DNA from: CAJBLF01 sp964542965
GTDB taxonomy: Bacteria > Patescibacteriota > Gracilibacteria > Absconditabacterales > Absconditicoccaceae
NCBI GenBank assembly: GCA_964542965.1
Contig: CAZIVH010000008.1
Span: forward strand, 1-40,344
DNA: 40,344 nt
Direction: 5' to 3'
In this document: piece by piece, positions 1-10,623 of the stretch
How the letters are laid out: each line of letters opens with the position of its first letter
Numbering within the stretch: position 1 is the first letter of the stretch
Notes under the pieces: model-generated
Database searches by the model: none
The model's input: the letters and a program-made list of their open reading frames with translations, nothing else
What the model was told of the DNA's origin: nothing
Translations under genes and position numbers: made by a program

Positions 1-1385
1 CCTTTAAATACTACGCCGAAAGTAGCTAAAACAATATAGACATCGAGAAATAACGATCGATTCTGGATGTAGTAGAGATCAAGTTTTGCTTCCTCTTCGA
101 AATCGAGATTATCTCTTCCGAAGACTTGTGCATATCAGGTTATGCCTGGTTTGATGGAAAGCAATCTCTTCTGCCGAGATTCATAGTTTTTCACTTCATT
201 CGGTAAATGCGGTCTTGGCCCAATCAATGACATCGTTCATACAAACACACAGAAAAGCTGAGGCAGCTCATCAAGCGATGTCTTTCTGATAAACCTTCCG
301 ACTCTCGTAACCCTTGGATCGTTCTGTATTTTTGGCAAGACGCCTTGTCTTACATTTGCGTCTGATTGGATAAGCTTCTTATACAATGCATCAGCTTCCT
401 TCCCTCCGTATCCCACGCTAAGATGCGTATACATGCTACGGAATTTAAGGAATGAGAACAATTCTCCATATCTTCCTACTCTCTTGGATTTGTAGAATAT
501 CGGTCCACGAGAATCTATCTTGATGGCTATTCCTATGAATATCATGATCGGTAAGGTGATGATGATCAAGAGAGATGATGCTATCATATCCATAATCTTC
601 TTGAGCACTATAGCTCGACCGTCAAGTTTAGAATGCTTATATTCCAACGCAATGATATTGTCTATATTTTCCGGTGTATATACTACATCCTCCAAAAAGA
701 ACCCTTCGCTGATGTGATAGAATCTGGTATTGTCACTAAATCTCACTTTTTCAAAGATATTTTGCAGTACTTCCTTTTTGAAGCTTCCTACAGCCACTAC
801 TATAAAATACGCTGATATATCTATATCTTTGATCTCGTTTTGTGTAGCGAATTCTGTCCTAAAAGAAAATCCATTCTTGATCTTCTCTATAGCTTTGTAG
901 CTTTCCAAGGTATCGCTTCCTATAATGAGTATTTTATTGTCTCCTTCTGCATGCCTTTTGGCTTCAAGATAATTCCATACTTGATCAAAAAGAAATATCG
1001 CTATAAAGCTTCATATAGCACCAAGCAGGATAATGAATCTCGATATTCCGAAAAAGAAAATGAAATCCTGTCCTAAATAAGCAATGAACGTGATTGATAT
1101 CACTCGATATACTCGCGTTTTAGTGAATGTTTGGAAATATCTTTGGATAGGTTTATGTAGCTCATATAGTTTTTTGATGATGCCTATTGCGACAAATATG
1201 AATGCAGAAATAATTCCAAATGCCATATTCTCTTGATAGTTTATCACAGGGACTCTCAATTGTACGCCTGGAATCAAATCCGTAAAAAGACGGATCCTGT
1301 ACATCACGTAGAAGATCACGATAATGATACCCATATGCAATATCGGCCTTAATATGCGCAACACCATATTATATCTTCTCTTCAT
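1..1385 (-). CDS. Polyprenyl glycosylphosphotransferase (bacterial sugar transferase), 3' end cut by window
   Basis: Membrane enzyme that moves a sugar-1-phosphate onto undecaprenyl phosphate, the first step of exopolysaccharide or surface-glycan synthesis. About 150 N-terminal residues are hydrophobic with several membrane spans. A Rossmann-like middle part (ILIIGSD) follows, and a further membrane segment precedes the catalytic domain. That domain shows the family signatures RGPIFYKSKRVG, FLKFRSM, LDELPQLF, MSLIGPRPHLP and PGITGYAQVFGR. The conserved glycine after LPQLFCVFV (residue 384) and the one in PGITG (residue 417) are TGA codons. Only the last few residues lie outside the window. 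The ATG is 25 bases after the stop of the upstream DHH gene, so it is probably the third gene of the dnaE operon. The sugar is unknown. Confidence 0.93.
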
Positions 1386-1409
1386 GACTATAAGGGCTAT
1401 AAAATAAAA

Positions 1410-2411
1410 TTATTGTTTCCTTATCATATCATTGATATATTTGACGATCTCGTTTGTCTGATGTTCGAAATCTCCTTTTGCAGGGACGCCAAATCCTGCG
1501 GCTAACCTATGCCCTCATCATCCCAATGTTTTCGCTATCTTATTGCAGTCGATGCTTCTGCTGCGAAGCTCGCCGACCACTTCTTTTGCCCTTAAAGAGC
1601 CTCTGATCATATCTCCTATCTTTCTGATGAGCAATACCACTTGAGGACCGTCTATATTTTGGATTATATGTAAACCGTAAGCTGCTTCTTCTTGATCTAT
1701 ATGATATATATCAAGTTCTTCTTCATCATAATATGTATACAATAAACCATCTTTTTGCTGTATCCTATTGAGAAGCAATTGTAGGAATTTTATCGAGTTG
1801 AATGATTTTTTGCGGATGAAATTATTGACCACGAAATCCTTGTCAGCTCACAATTTCAATAATTTCAACACATTACCAAATGTCCTGATGTGATCTTCGC
1901 CAAACAAAAAATTCCCTGAATCTGATGTAATGCCGAGATAGAGATAGGTCGCTATTTCTTTGTCATACAATTCTGGCCATCGCTTGTGTGTTTGTTCAAA
2001 CACGATCTCGCATGTGCTTATGCTATGAACATCCTTTACAACTATCCCATGTCCCAATCCATCACCTAGATGGTGATCAAATACGACAATAGGTTTTTTC
2101 TTGAAGTATTCCGGATTGGATTGTCAGATTATCCCTGTGCGCTCTATACCGGTAAAATCAAGGAAGATAAGCAAATCATAATTTTTGTAATCAAAACGTG
2201 ATTTGAGCCTGTGTATTTTTTTTATAAAACCGAATATTTTGCTTGGAGTGTTCGGGACAAAGTATCTCACTTTTTTTTTCTGTTTTTCCAAGAGTTTGCC
2301 GAATCATAGCATCGCTCATATACAATCGCCATCTGGGCTCATATGACCAAAAATAGCTATGCTTTTTGCTTGCTCTATCATATGTTTTGCAGTGATTACC
2401 TGTTTGCTCAT
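1410..2411 (-). CDS. DHH/DHHA1 family phosphoesterase, NrnA-like
   Basis: Protein of 333 aa with the two-domain DHH architecture of NrnA: nanoRNase (oligoribonuclease) and pAp phosphatase. The N-terminal DHH domain has FGHMSPDGDCIGA (motif I, metal ligands) near residues 22-34 and VVFDHH (the DHH triad, residues 112-114). The C-terminal DHHA1 domain ends with GGGHRLAAGFG (residues 298-308), the substrate-binding motif; its first two glycines are adjacent TGA codons. RNA cleavage specificity is inferred from the family; other DHH proteins such as cyclic-di-AMP phosphodiesterases (GdpP) have extra N-terminal domains that are absent here. The ATG starts 4 bases after the dnaE stop, so the two are almost certainly co-transcribed. 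Confidence 0.9.
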
Positions 2412-2415
2412 ATCG

Positions 2416-5247
2416 TTATTTAGCAAATAAATCACGTAATAGTTGCAGTCATTCTTCATTGACCGACACGTTTTTGTTTCCTATGACAATTTCTGTATTG
2501 CCCTTATGTGTTTGGATGATGGTGACTATTTCATCTATCTTTTTTGCATTGTCCGGAAGCGTGAAATTCGTAGATTCTTCTATAGGCTGCGCTACTGTTT
2601 CCTGAACGGTTTCTTCTTGTTTTGCTTCATTTGTGTGTTCGTCCACGGATTTTAATCTCAACGCTTTCGCTCTGACTACCGTCATCTCAGGATTGTATTT
2701 GCTTCATGCTTGCTTGATTAGTTGTTCACGGTCTATCTTTATGATTTTTTCCATACTCAATGATCTTCATTTGAAACCGGTAATGATCAGAATATCGAAT
2801 TTTTGGAAGTCCAATACTTCCTTCACGAAGAATTCTATATTGCCTGATATATCCTCTATCTGGATAAAAAATCATTTTTTCTTGGCTCTCTGGATGTTCT
2901 TGATATATCATACGATCATGAAATTTCAAAAATTCTCTTTCTCTTTGAACTGTGAGATAAAGTTATATCTCTTGATGTAGGTATAGAGTCAATCTAGCGG
3001 ATTTCCTGATACAAACACTTTGAAAACCTCGTATTCCAACAACAATCTTTCCATCATCGTTGCCTCAGGCACTGGTTTCAATGTTATTTTCGTAGCCATT
3101 TCCATCATGCCGAACAATCACGCTCCCGCGTCCTTGGATTTTTTTGCTCGTTCCAATAACGTCTCTGTGTTGGCTAGCAACACGTTGCGATCACCAAAAT
3201 CATCCAACGCTCCCGCCTTGATCAATCCTTCCAACGATTTCTTATTGATGATAGGAGAGCATCTCTTGATAAAATCCTCCAATGTCTGATATGTCCCATT
3301 TTTTTTCCTTTCTTCCTGTATAATCTCCCCTATTTCCAATCCCAACCCTTTGATAGAAAAAAATCCCAATCTGATTTCATTTCCTATTGCAGCCACATGA
3401 TTGAATGACTGGTTGACATGCGGAGGAAGGACTACTATTCCTTGGTTCTGCGCTTCATAGACATAGACGCTAAATTCATCCGTATCTTCCTCTACGGATC
3501 TGATCAGCGATGCATAGAATTCTACCGGATAATACGCCTTGAGATATGCTGTTTGATACGCAATCATCGCATAACACACTGAATGCGATTTATTGAAAGA
3601 GTATGATGCAGCTGGCTCTATCATCTTCTCATAGACGTAGATAGCCGTCTCTTTTTTGTAATCTCTAAACTCTTTTGCTCTTTTGGTAAATTCTTTTTTC
3701 AATTGCTCGATAATCTCTTTTTTCTTTTTACCTACTCATCTTCTGAGCAAATCTGCTTCCGCCAATGAAAATCATGCCATCGCCTGTACAAGGAACATTA
3801 GCTGTTCCTGATAGACAGCGATACCATAGGTCAGATTCATGATTGGCGCTAGATCCTCTACAAGTTTTACATTTTCCTTATCTGTTTCTTCTTCTCCATA
3901 TTTTTCCACCAGCATTTCCCTTAATTCCGAACTCATATATGTAATAGGTTCTTCTCCATTCTTTCTTGCAATATAATTGGGGATAAATTCCATAGGCCCT
4001 GGACGATATAACGCATTCATCGCCACAAGATCGTTGATAGAATCCGCTTTTAACTTTATCAGAAATTTCCTCATTCCGCTTGATTCGAACTGGAATATTC
4101 ATGTTGTATCTCCCACCTGGAATACTTTTTGAAAAGTTAATGGATCTTCCAACGGCGGTTGGAATGAAGTATCTTCAAAAAAGTTCCTGAACATTTCAGG
4201 GAGCTCTTTATTTTCTTTTTCATATTTTTTTTGCAGGATCTTGATGCAATTCTTGATGACGGAGAGATTTCTGAGCCCGAGGAAATCCATTTTCAAAAGT
4301 CAGATAGTCTCTAATGTTGGTCCATCATATTGGCTTACGATGGTTGTTTCATCCTCTTTGACATATTGTACGGGAGAGAATCTTGTAATCTTGTCTGGCG
4401 CGATGATGATACCACATGCATGTACGCCAAGCTGTCTCATATTCCCTTCAAGCTTCTCTGAAAGCTCAGCAGCTCTCTTTACTTTTTCATCGGATTCATA
4501 GATCGCTTTCAGCTCTTCCGTTGCTTCAGGCGATTGGATAGCCTTGAGTAATGACATCTTATCTAACATCAATCCTGATATCTGATTGGATTTTTCAAAA
4601 GGGACGCCAAGAACTCTGGCAACATCCTTGAATGCTGCTTTGCTCGCCATCTGCATATACGTACCTATTGCACTCACTTTATCGTGTCCATATTTTTGGG
4701 TGACATACTGGATGACCTTTTCCCTTTGGGTATCTTCAAAATCGATATCAAAGTCAGGCATCGATACACGAGCAGGATTGAGGAATCTTTCAAATAGGAG
4801 TCAAAATTGCAATGGATCGACATCGGTGATTCTGATCACCCAAGCTAAGATTGATCATGCTCACGATCCTCTTCATGGTCCTACCACTATCATGTTTTTC
4901 TTTGCTCGACGGACAAAATCCGCTACGATCAAGAAGTAGGAATTAAATCCCATTTCCTTGATTACTTTAAGCTCATATTCCAAGCGTTCTATATATTCAC
5001 CCAATGTAGCCACTCCTACTTTTTCATCCTTATGCTCTGCTAAAAATTGTTTTTTGAATGCTGTGTAGGTTTCCATGGTTATCTCATGCAGTTCTTGCGG
5101 TTCTATTTGTTGTATGGGTTTCGTGGGAACTCATTTATCTGATATTTTCGTCATTTCCAAAAGCGTATCCTGATCCCATCAGAGATCGAATTTATAGCTC
5201 AATCATTTATATGCGCGATAGCGGAGCTCGAATTCATGGATATGCAT
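2416..5247 (-). CDS. dnaE: DNA polymerase III alpha subunit lacking the PHP domain
   Basis: Replicative DNA polymerase of 943 aa, class C. Palm motifs are clear: GPGRGSGAGS, then PDFDIDF at residues 164-170 with catalytic Asp167 and Asp169, GLLKMDFLGLRNL, FQFESSGM and NALYRPGPM. Later come SFNKSHSVCYAMIAYQT, a helix-hairpin-helix region (KRCSPIINKKSLEGLIKAGAL), SGNPLDGL and a C-terminal OB-fold region. The catalytic DxD is at 167/169 against 401/403 in the E. coli protein, so about 234 residues are missing in front, corresponding to most of the PHP domain. The start is ATG 5247; an in-frame TAA lies a few codons upstream and the DNA beyond has no coding look. There are many TGA glycines, three of them in GPGRGSGAGS. 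The PHP domain may be lost or encoded elsewhere. Confidence 0.96.
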
Positions 5248-5253
5248 CAATTC

Positions 5254-5298
5254 AATTATGAATTACGAATTAAATAATTACGAATTTTACATTACGGA
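5254..5298. repeat. AT-rich degenerate tandem repeat (AATTACGAATT-like)
   Basis: Direct and inverted copies of a unit like AATTACGAATT lie immediately upstream of the dnaE start. Similar low-complexity AT-rich filler is seen in other gaps (about 23,930-23,965 and 29,990-30,060). No reading frame or ribosome binding site is evident. Confidence 0.5.
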
Positions 5299-5360
5299 TT
5301 TGCTGATATATCAATATAGGAATCCCTTATGTTTTTTCAAACTAAAAAATATTTTTTTCA

Positions 5361-5389
5361 AAAAGAAAAACCCTGCCATAAGCAGGGTT
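5361..5389 (-). terminator. Intrinsic terminator of the pilin-like gene
   Basis: On the minus strand the sequence is ACCCTGC, loop TTATG, GCAGGGT, followed by a T-rich tract (TTTTTCTTTTTG). It lies 30 bases after the stop of the pilin-like gene and separates it from the dnaE operon. Confidence 0.85.
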
Positions 5390-5419
5390 ACTATCTTGGG
5401 AATCAAGACCTAGATTAGA

Positions 5420-5815
5420 TTACACTCCTATGACTCCGAGAAGCCAAAAGATTACACTTACCAATAACCGAGAAACACCGATAAACACCAAACCGATAGC
5501 TGCCTGTTGTAAGATTTTGAAACCTTTTTTGTATTTAGCATCATCTCCAGCTGCAGTAACCATTTGGAAACCTCCCCGTAGCAAGATTACCAAAGCGATC
5601 AATGCCAACATTCCCAACAACCAGTTGATGAAGTTTTTGATGATGTCGATAAGCTTACCTCCTTGTAACTGCTCAGTACCTGATACTCATATTCCTCCTG
5701 CTGAAGTAGCGTCACCAAATCATGTAGGAGTTGATTGTGCAAGAGTGAATAAACTTCCTACGCTAAGTATTCCAAATACAAACACAGATAAAATCTTTGC
5801 TGATAGTTTTCTCAT
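5420..5815 (-). CDS. T4SS-pilin/TrbC-VirB2-like small membrane protein
   Basis: Protein of 131 aa. It has an N-terminal signal-like segment (MRKLSAKILSVFVFGIL, then SLFTLAQ with a possible cleavage site), a glycine-rich linker, and two long hydrophobic segments joined by a short basic loop (AAGDDAKYKKGFKIL). This layout, two membrane helices around a GGFQMVTAAGDDAKYKKG turn, is typical of the pilin-like small proteins common in CPR genomes (T4SS pilin family). A role in pilus or type IV secretion-like assembly is inferred. It is monocistronic, with its own terminator. Three in-frame TGA codons in the linker or loop region must be read for the signal-containing start to join the conserved part. 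Confidence 0.75.
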
Positions 5816-5954
5816 TTGTTTCTTTTTGTAAAGAAATTAAAAAGACTAAGTTGAATATATAATAGATTTATAGAACACGAAATCAAGTTTTTTCTATAAA
5901 CCATGTTTTCATCTATCATACTATAAATTCTGTCTCCTTTTGCAACTATTTTTT

Positions 5955-6046
5955 CCGCCTAGGTGAAATCACCAACAATATAGTTTGGGAAGCCCTATGA
6001 CTGAAAGCATCACCCGGATGGAAAATGCCAAATAGTAGGGTTGAAA
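5955..6046. other. Candidate structured RNA or leader region upstream of the PBP gene
   Basis: This 297-base gap between divergent genes has no ORF of note. It contains a perfect hairpin (GGTG, loop AAAT, CACC at 5962-5973). There is also a 7-bp stem, AGCCCTA at 5991-5997 with TAGGGTT at 6036-6042, which encloses a CATC/GATG hairpin and GCAT/ATGC pairing. Base composition is more GC-rich than the flanks. I do not recognise a known riboswitch. It could be the PBP leader (plus) or the pilin leader (minus). Confidence 0.35.
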
Positions 6047-6112
6047 AAAATGTGTAAATAGTTACCTTTGTGCGGCGAAAGAGTATCGCGTATTTTTCAT
6101 TTGTACCGTATC

Positions 6113-8533
6113 ATGATAAAATATAGATCACATATACACAGTTTTGATCAGAAATTGGAGCATCGATTACAGACGCAAACCTTTTTGAAATCTGTAAAGG
6201 TCACCAAAGATTTTTACCTTCTTTCTTTTTTCTGATTTCTTTTTTTGTTGCTTATATTTAGGCTGTTTTTTCTCCAGATAGTAAATCACAAATATTATGA
6301 TACCCTATTAAATCAACAGCATGTAAGCGAAACATCGCTCAAAGCGAAAAGAGGTAATATTTTCGCTGACGATAAAGCGGAAAAGCATATCCAATTGACC
6401 GACAATATCACTATGTACAATATCTTTGTCGATCCAAAATTCATCCGAGACAAAGAGAAATTCATATCGATCATCACGCCTACGATATATAAACATTTTT
6501 GCGAGCTCTACGGTATGCAAGAGGTCACTAAACTACAATGCATCAAAAATATAGAATACTTCACCCAAACGCAAATCATACCTCTACAGCCTCAATTCTT
6601 CTATTTTTGAAGCGGCATAATCTCTCCATGATATGATACTTACGACCAGACATGATATGACCTGCAAATCGAGCAGATTATGAGTGGATTTACCAAGGAT
6701 ATTGCACAGAGCTTGATAAAAACAAGATTGGATAAAATGATCTATATAGGAATAAAACCCAAAAACTATCTCTGATTTTTCGCCAATATGAATTTCCTTG
6801 CCGATTTGGAAAAACTCAACCTCGACTATATAGATATCCAATGAAAGAATTATGTGTATATAGTACCAAAAAAAGTCGGGAATATAAGCAAGGAAATAGT
6901 GCCGTTACAAAAGCTTCTTGAAATGTACGGATATCTCAAAAATTTTCCGAACCTGGAAAAATCATTTTACGAGCAAGAAAATAGGTATGTAAAGATTATC
7001 TCAGACGCCAATCCGCTCATCGCTCAAGAGATTAAAAACCTCAAACTCAAATATTATCAGACTCGTTCAAAGGATAGAATCCCATTGTTGCATGGACTCG
7101 GTATGGAATCCTATATTGAAAGATATTATCAGTATTGATCCTTCCTTGCCAATGTCATGGGATATGTAGACAAAAGCAATAACGCATATTATGGCATAGA
7201 GCAATATTTCGATGATGTGCTTCGTGGAAAAGACGGAAAGATTGTCTGACGCGCTTCTGCCTGGATAGGACCGGTAGGAGCAAACGAATTTGAATTGGAG
7301 AACGCACAAGATGGAAACGATGTATATCTTACCATAGACATCGGCATACAAAAAGAAGTCGAGAGTATCATCAAGAGGTATCATGAAATGCTCCAAGATG
7401 ATTCTATCAGCGTATTGGTATACAATCCTTTCAATGGTCATGTCAAAGCTTCAGCCACCTATCCATCGTACAATCCGAATAATTATAATGATGCATTCAC
7501 CCTTCAGCCGTTAAGTCCAAAATATTGATACATGCTTGATGATCTCAGTTATGTCGAGCATCCCATCTTTATCACTACTTGAGGAGAATATAGGCTTGCC
7601 ACTAGCGTAGAAAGGATGGATACTACCATACCAAAATACATTAGCAAAAACGTCTATGGACCACAGGTATTGGTTGATAAGAACATCAATATGTCGTACG
7701 AACCGTGAAGCGTTTTCAAGGCTTTTACGGTAGCCATAGGGCTAGATACCGATGAAATAAGATTTTATGATCCATACAACGATCCTGGGAAAGTTAAAGT
7801 ATGAATATACACTATCAAAAACGCTGAAGATGTCTGTATGTGAGATTGGAATTTCCTCCACGCTTTCGTACGATCATGCAATGTCGGAATGGTTAGAATC
7901 GCTCAGAAACTGGGAAAAGAAGTCTTCTATAACTATTTGGATAAGTTGGGATTCTGAAAAATCACATGAATAGAATTGGCTAATGAAGATCCTTGATTCG
8001 TAGAATCTGTCACAACAGTCTCTGATACTAGATTCTTCAATAATACATTCTGACAGTGATTACTAGTTACCCCTATACAGCTTGCAGCAGCCTATGGCGC
8101 TATAGTCAATGAAGGATATTACGTACAACCAACTATCATCAAATGAATATACGATGTCAAAACACAAACCTATCGTCCTACTGCCACCAAAATCGTAAAG
8201 CAGATTTTCAGACCGGAGACAGCGGAAGCGCTAAAGGTAGGCCTTTTCAGCGTTATGGAACAGAATCCTGAATTAAAATATGCAAAAGTTGAAGGATATC
8301 TTCTCTGAGGGAAGACATGAACATCGCAGATATCCTATAAGGGTAAATATATGAAATGAGAGTGATGGACTAATGGATCATTCATATGAATCATCACAAA
8401 AGACGATCCCCAATATATCATTGTTGTGCAGGTTCGTAGGCCAAGACAGAATCAACGGTGATTTGCGACAGCAGGAAAAATCTTCTGAGAGATAGCTAAA
8501 TTCATCATCAATTATTCGCTCATTGAAAAATAG
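6113..8533 (+). CDS. Class B penicillin-binding protein (FtsI/PBP2-type transpeptidase)
   Basis: Peptidoglycan transpeptidase of 806 aa. It has a short cytoplasmic N-terminus, one membrane anchor (about residues 36-58), a dimerisation domain starting with AKRGNIFADD, and a C-terminal transpeptidase domain. Active-site motifs are present: SVFK (Ser533, Lys536), SCN (588-590) and KTG (734-736). The Gly before Ser533 (YEPGS) and the Gly of KTG are TGA codons, so under the standard code the enzyme would have no active site. It shows the cell makes cross-linked peptidoglycan. Septal (FtsI) or elongation (PBP2/MrdA) duty cannot be decided. The start ATG has no clear Shine-Dalgarno. The stop is TAG. 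Confidence 0.93.
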
Positions 8534-8578
8534 GTAGAATACGGTAATTTACTCGTCATCACTCGCGTAATCAACTTC

Positions 8579-8636
8579 ATATGTATTTATGAATAGTATC
8601 CAAAGGATAAATTACGGACGAAGTCCAAATACATAT
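8579..8636. other. Three-way-junction-like inverted repeat element
   Basis: A 10-bp perfect outer stem (ATATGTATTT with AAATACATAT) encloses two small perfect hairpins: TATCC-AAA-GGATA and GGAC-GAA-GTCC. It lies between the PBP stop and the ybaB start and has no T tract, so it does not look like a terminator. It may be an RNA junction in the PBP-ybaB intergenic transcript. The hammerhead core was looked for and not found. The rest of the gap holds nothing I recognise. Confidence 0.45.
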
Positions 8637-8731
8637 CACAGAGGGATAAATCACACGGAGTTAATTTAGTTGAAAATATGAATCGTTTCCATAAAGTATC
8701 GTAACAAATTTTATATTGTTATATAACCATA

Positions 8732-9097
8732 ATGTTTGGAAAAATCGGAGAGCTTAAAAAAATGTATGATAAGTATAAGACGCTGCAAAAAGCGCTTAAG
8801 AATCTAGTAATTAGAGGGAAAGAAGGCAAATTCATCTGATCGGACGGAACTGAACAAGATGCTATCGTAGTAGATATCAGCGGAGAGATGAAATTAAGAG
8901 ATCTTAAGATCAATGATACTTCGTTGCTTGACCCAAATAAAAAATCTGAACTTGAAGGAATTATTTTGAAGTGTTTTCAAAAAGCTCAAGATAAAGCTCA
9001 AGAAATCGTCGGAGAAAAAACTAAGGAAATTCTTGGTGTAGATCCTTCTGATATGGCAAGCATGCTTTGAGGAGGTGGAATACCTGGTATGAATTAA
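8732..9097 (+). CDS. YbaB/EbfC family nucleoid-associated protein
   Basis: Protein of 121 aa, usual family length. It has an N-terminal helix rich in Lys and Leu (FGKIGELKKMYDKYKTLQKAL), a central beta part ending in ISGEMKLRDLKI, where family members carry the similar G..ev..v.I pattern, and a C-terminal helix (AQDKAQEIVGEKTKEILG). It ends in a glycine-rich tail (MLGGGGIPGMN, one Gly by TGA) as in many YbaB proteins. Family members form dimers that bind DNA without strict sequence specificity. It is followed by a strong terminator. It is usually next to dnaX or recR, but neither is here. Confidence 0.85.
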
Positions 9098-9125
9098 AAT
9101 TTAGACTATCACTCCATTACATAAG

Positions 9126-9163
9126 ACATGAAGAGATTATACTAGCTTCTTCATGTTTTTTTA
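9126..9163 (+). terminator. Intrinsic terminator after ybaB
   Basis: ACATGAAGA pairs with TCTTCATGT across a 13-base loop and is followed by a T-rich tract. It ends beside the stop of the convergent ispH gene, so it may serve both sides. Confidence 0.85.
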
Positions 9164-9167
9164 TTTT

Positions 9168-10070
9168 TTACTGTAATTCTAATATCTTTGGTTCATAGCC
9201 ATGATTTTTGAAATAGTCGAATACTTCCTTGATATCCTCTATCGGTGTGGATGCTCATCAGGTGATAGCAACCGTATCGCTTGCGAACAATCCCTCTTCC
9301 GGATATTGTAAGATATCTTCCAATGATTCTCCATAGAAACTTTTCTTGTTGTTTTTGACTCCTATATTGTATAGCTCTTTCGTATTATTACTTTCTTTTC
9401 CTCATATGACAACAAAAGCCTCAAATTTATCGAGATTCTGAACCACGACCGTCTGTCTTTCGTAGGTTGCTTTGCAGACATCGGAAAGTGCAGGCAGAGA
9501 AGCGTCTGGATACTCTCTTTTTATCTCTTCCAGCATCTCTTGTACATATGCAAAATTTAGCGTTGTTTGCGATAATACGGCAAATCTCGTGTCTGGATCT
9601 ATCTTTGGTAGAGATGCCTTATCTTGGAATACATATGGAGTCCCTCATTTTGATATGATGTATTCTACGATATTTTTCCCTTCTTGATGATTCTCTTTGC
9701 CTATATAGAAAAATGTCGTTATCCCTGCTTGTATGAATACATCTACTTCCGTATAAATTTTTGTGACGAACGGACATTCCAGATTATATACTGCCATAAA
9801 TCTTTTTTTTGCATCTTCCAATATCGATCTATTGGTTCCATGTGCAGAAAACACTACGACAGCATTATCATAGACAATGTCTTCCATATGTTCCACAAAA
9901 ATCACTCATTGTCTCTCGAATTCTTTCGTGACTTTCGGGTTATGCACCAATGCATGGACGCAAAAAATTTTTTCCTTGGAATGTTTAACGACAATATCGT
10001 TCAACTGATCTATGGATCTTTTTACTCAAAAACAGAAGCTGGATGGACTCAGATAATAGACGGTTTTCAT
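9168..10070 (-). CDS. ispH: 4-hydroxy-3-methylbut-2-enyl diphosphate reductase
   Basis: Last enzyme of the MEP isoprenoid pathway (LytB); it reduces HMBPP to IPP and DMAPP with a [4Fe-4S] cluster. Protein of 300 aa. The three cluster cysteines are visible: Cys13 in FCFGVKRSID, Cys99 in LECPFVTKIY and Cys199 in DVCKATYERQ. Other signatures are VHALVHNPKV, FSAHGTNRSI, VVIGGKESNNTKELY and ITGGASTP. The glycine beside the first cysteine, in VVIGGKES and twice in ITGG is TGA. The first codons (ATG at 10070) give MKTVYYLSPSSFCFG. It is transcribed away from ispG, about 500 bases distant. Confidence 0.95.
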
Positions 10071-10167
10071 GTCTCCAAAATAATATCATAAAAAAATGTG
10101 TGTCGTTTGTTTTATATAGTATTCTCACTCTCTTTTCAAGACTTGTTTTTTGTATACAAATCACTAT

Positions 10168-10623
10168 ATGTCAATCTATGGAAATAAAAAAAGCATATCT
10201 ATGAAAAAGAAATACACAGATTGCATCGCTCGGCTAAACGTCGATTCCCCTGCCTATTATTTCGTACAAGCATTACGATCCATTCATAAGCAAAAAGGTA
10301 AGTATGATTTTGTTAATCTGAATGATATTCTTGCTTTGCTTTCTGAATCTCATCGAACTATCATCAACGATCCGGAAAATGGAGTATTGGATACACTTAT
10401 GCGTATGCAGATTATCGAACAGAATCTTGCAAACGATCTCAAATTCCAAATACATCCAGATCATTGGATATCGTTTGATACTACCCCTGAATGATTTTCT
10501 TCAGGGTTTTTTTGTTTGCTATGGATAGATAAAAATATATGATACCATCACTCTTTATCATTAGTCATACTATCATGATCATCAGAAAAAAAACGCTTAC
10601 CGTCAATGTATGAGGAGTTTTAA
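10168..10623 (+). CDS. Unknown small protein whose end is unclear (TGA at 10492-10494 or TAA at 10621-10623)
   Basis: Unrecognised protein. The convincing part is residues 1-108 (MSIYGNKKSIS... to SFDTTPE): soluble, helix-rich, with no membrane segment. ATG 10168 is preferred; ATG 10201 and an upstream TTG at 10150 are alternatives. After codon 108 there is a TGA inside a strong intrinsic terminator. Read as glycine, the frame goes through the hairpin and its T tract and ends at TAA 10621-10623, overlapping the first 49 bases of ispG. The extension (FSSGFFCLLW...) is of poor quality. Either this TGA acts as the end, the message is non-stop, or the gene is decayed. It is the only gene here with this conflict. 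Confidence 0.55.
10485..10513 (+). terminator. Intrinsic terminator between the unknown small gene and ispG
   Basis: CCCTGAA pairs with TTCAGGG across an 8-base loop and is followed by seven T residues. The TGA of the preceding ORF lies at the base of the loop. Confidence 0.85.
10516..10543 (+). promoter_or_regulatory. Predicted sigma-70-type promoter for ispG
   Basis: TTGCTA (10516-10521), 16-base spacer, TATGAT (10538-10543). It begins just after the terminator T tract and would give a leader of about 25 bases to the ispG ATG. Confidence 0.55.

Noticed and set aside
5248..5420. A missing PHP part of dnaE in another frame
   Set aside because: The region is AT-rich repeats and a terminator with no coding pattern.
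8579..8636. Hammerhead ribozyme
   Set aside because: The three-way shape fits, but the conserved core CUGANGA and GAAA are absent.
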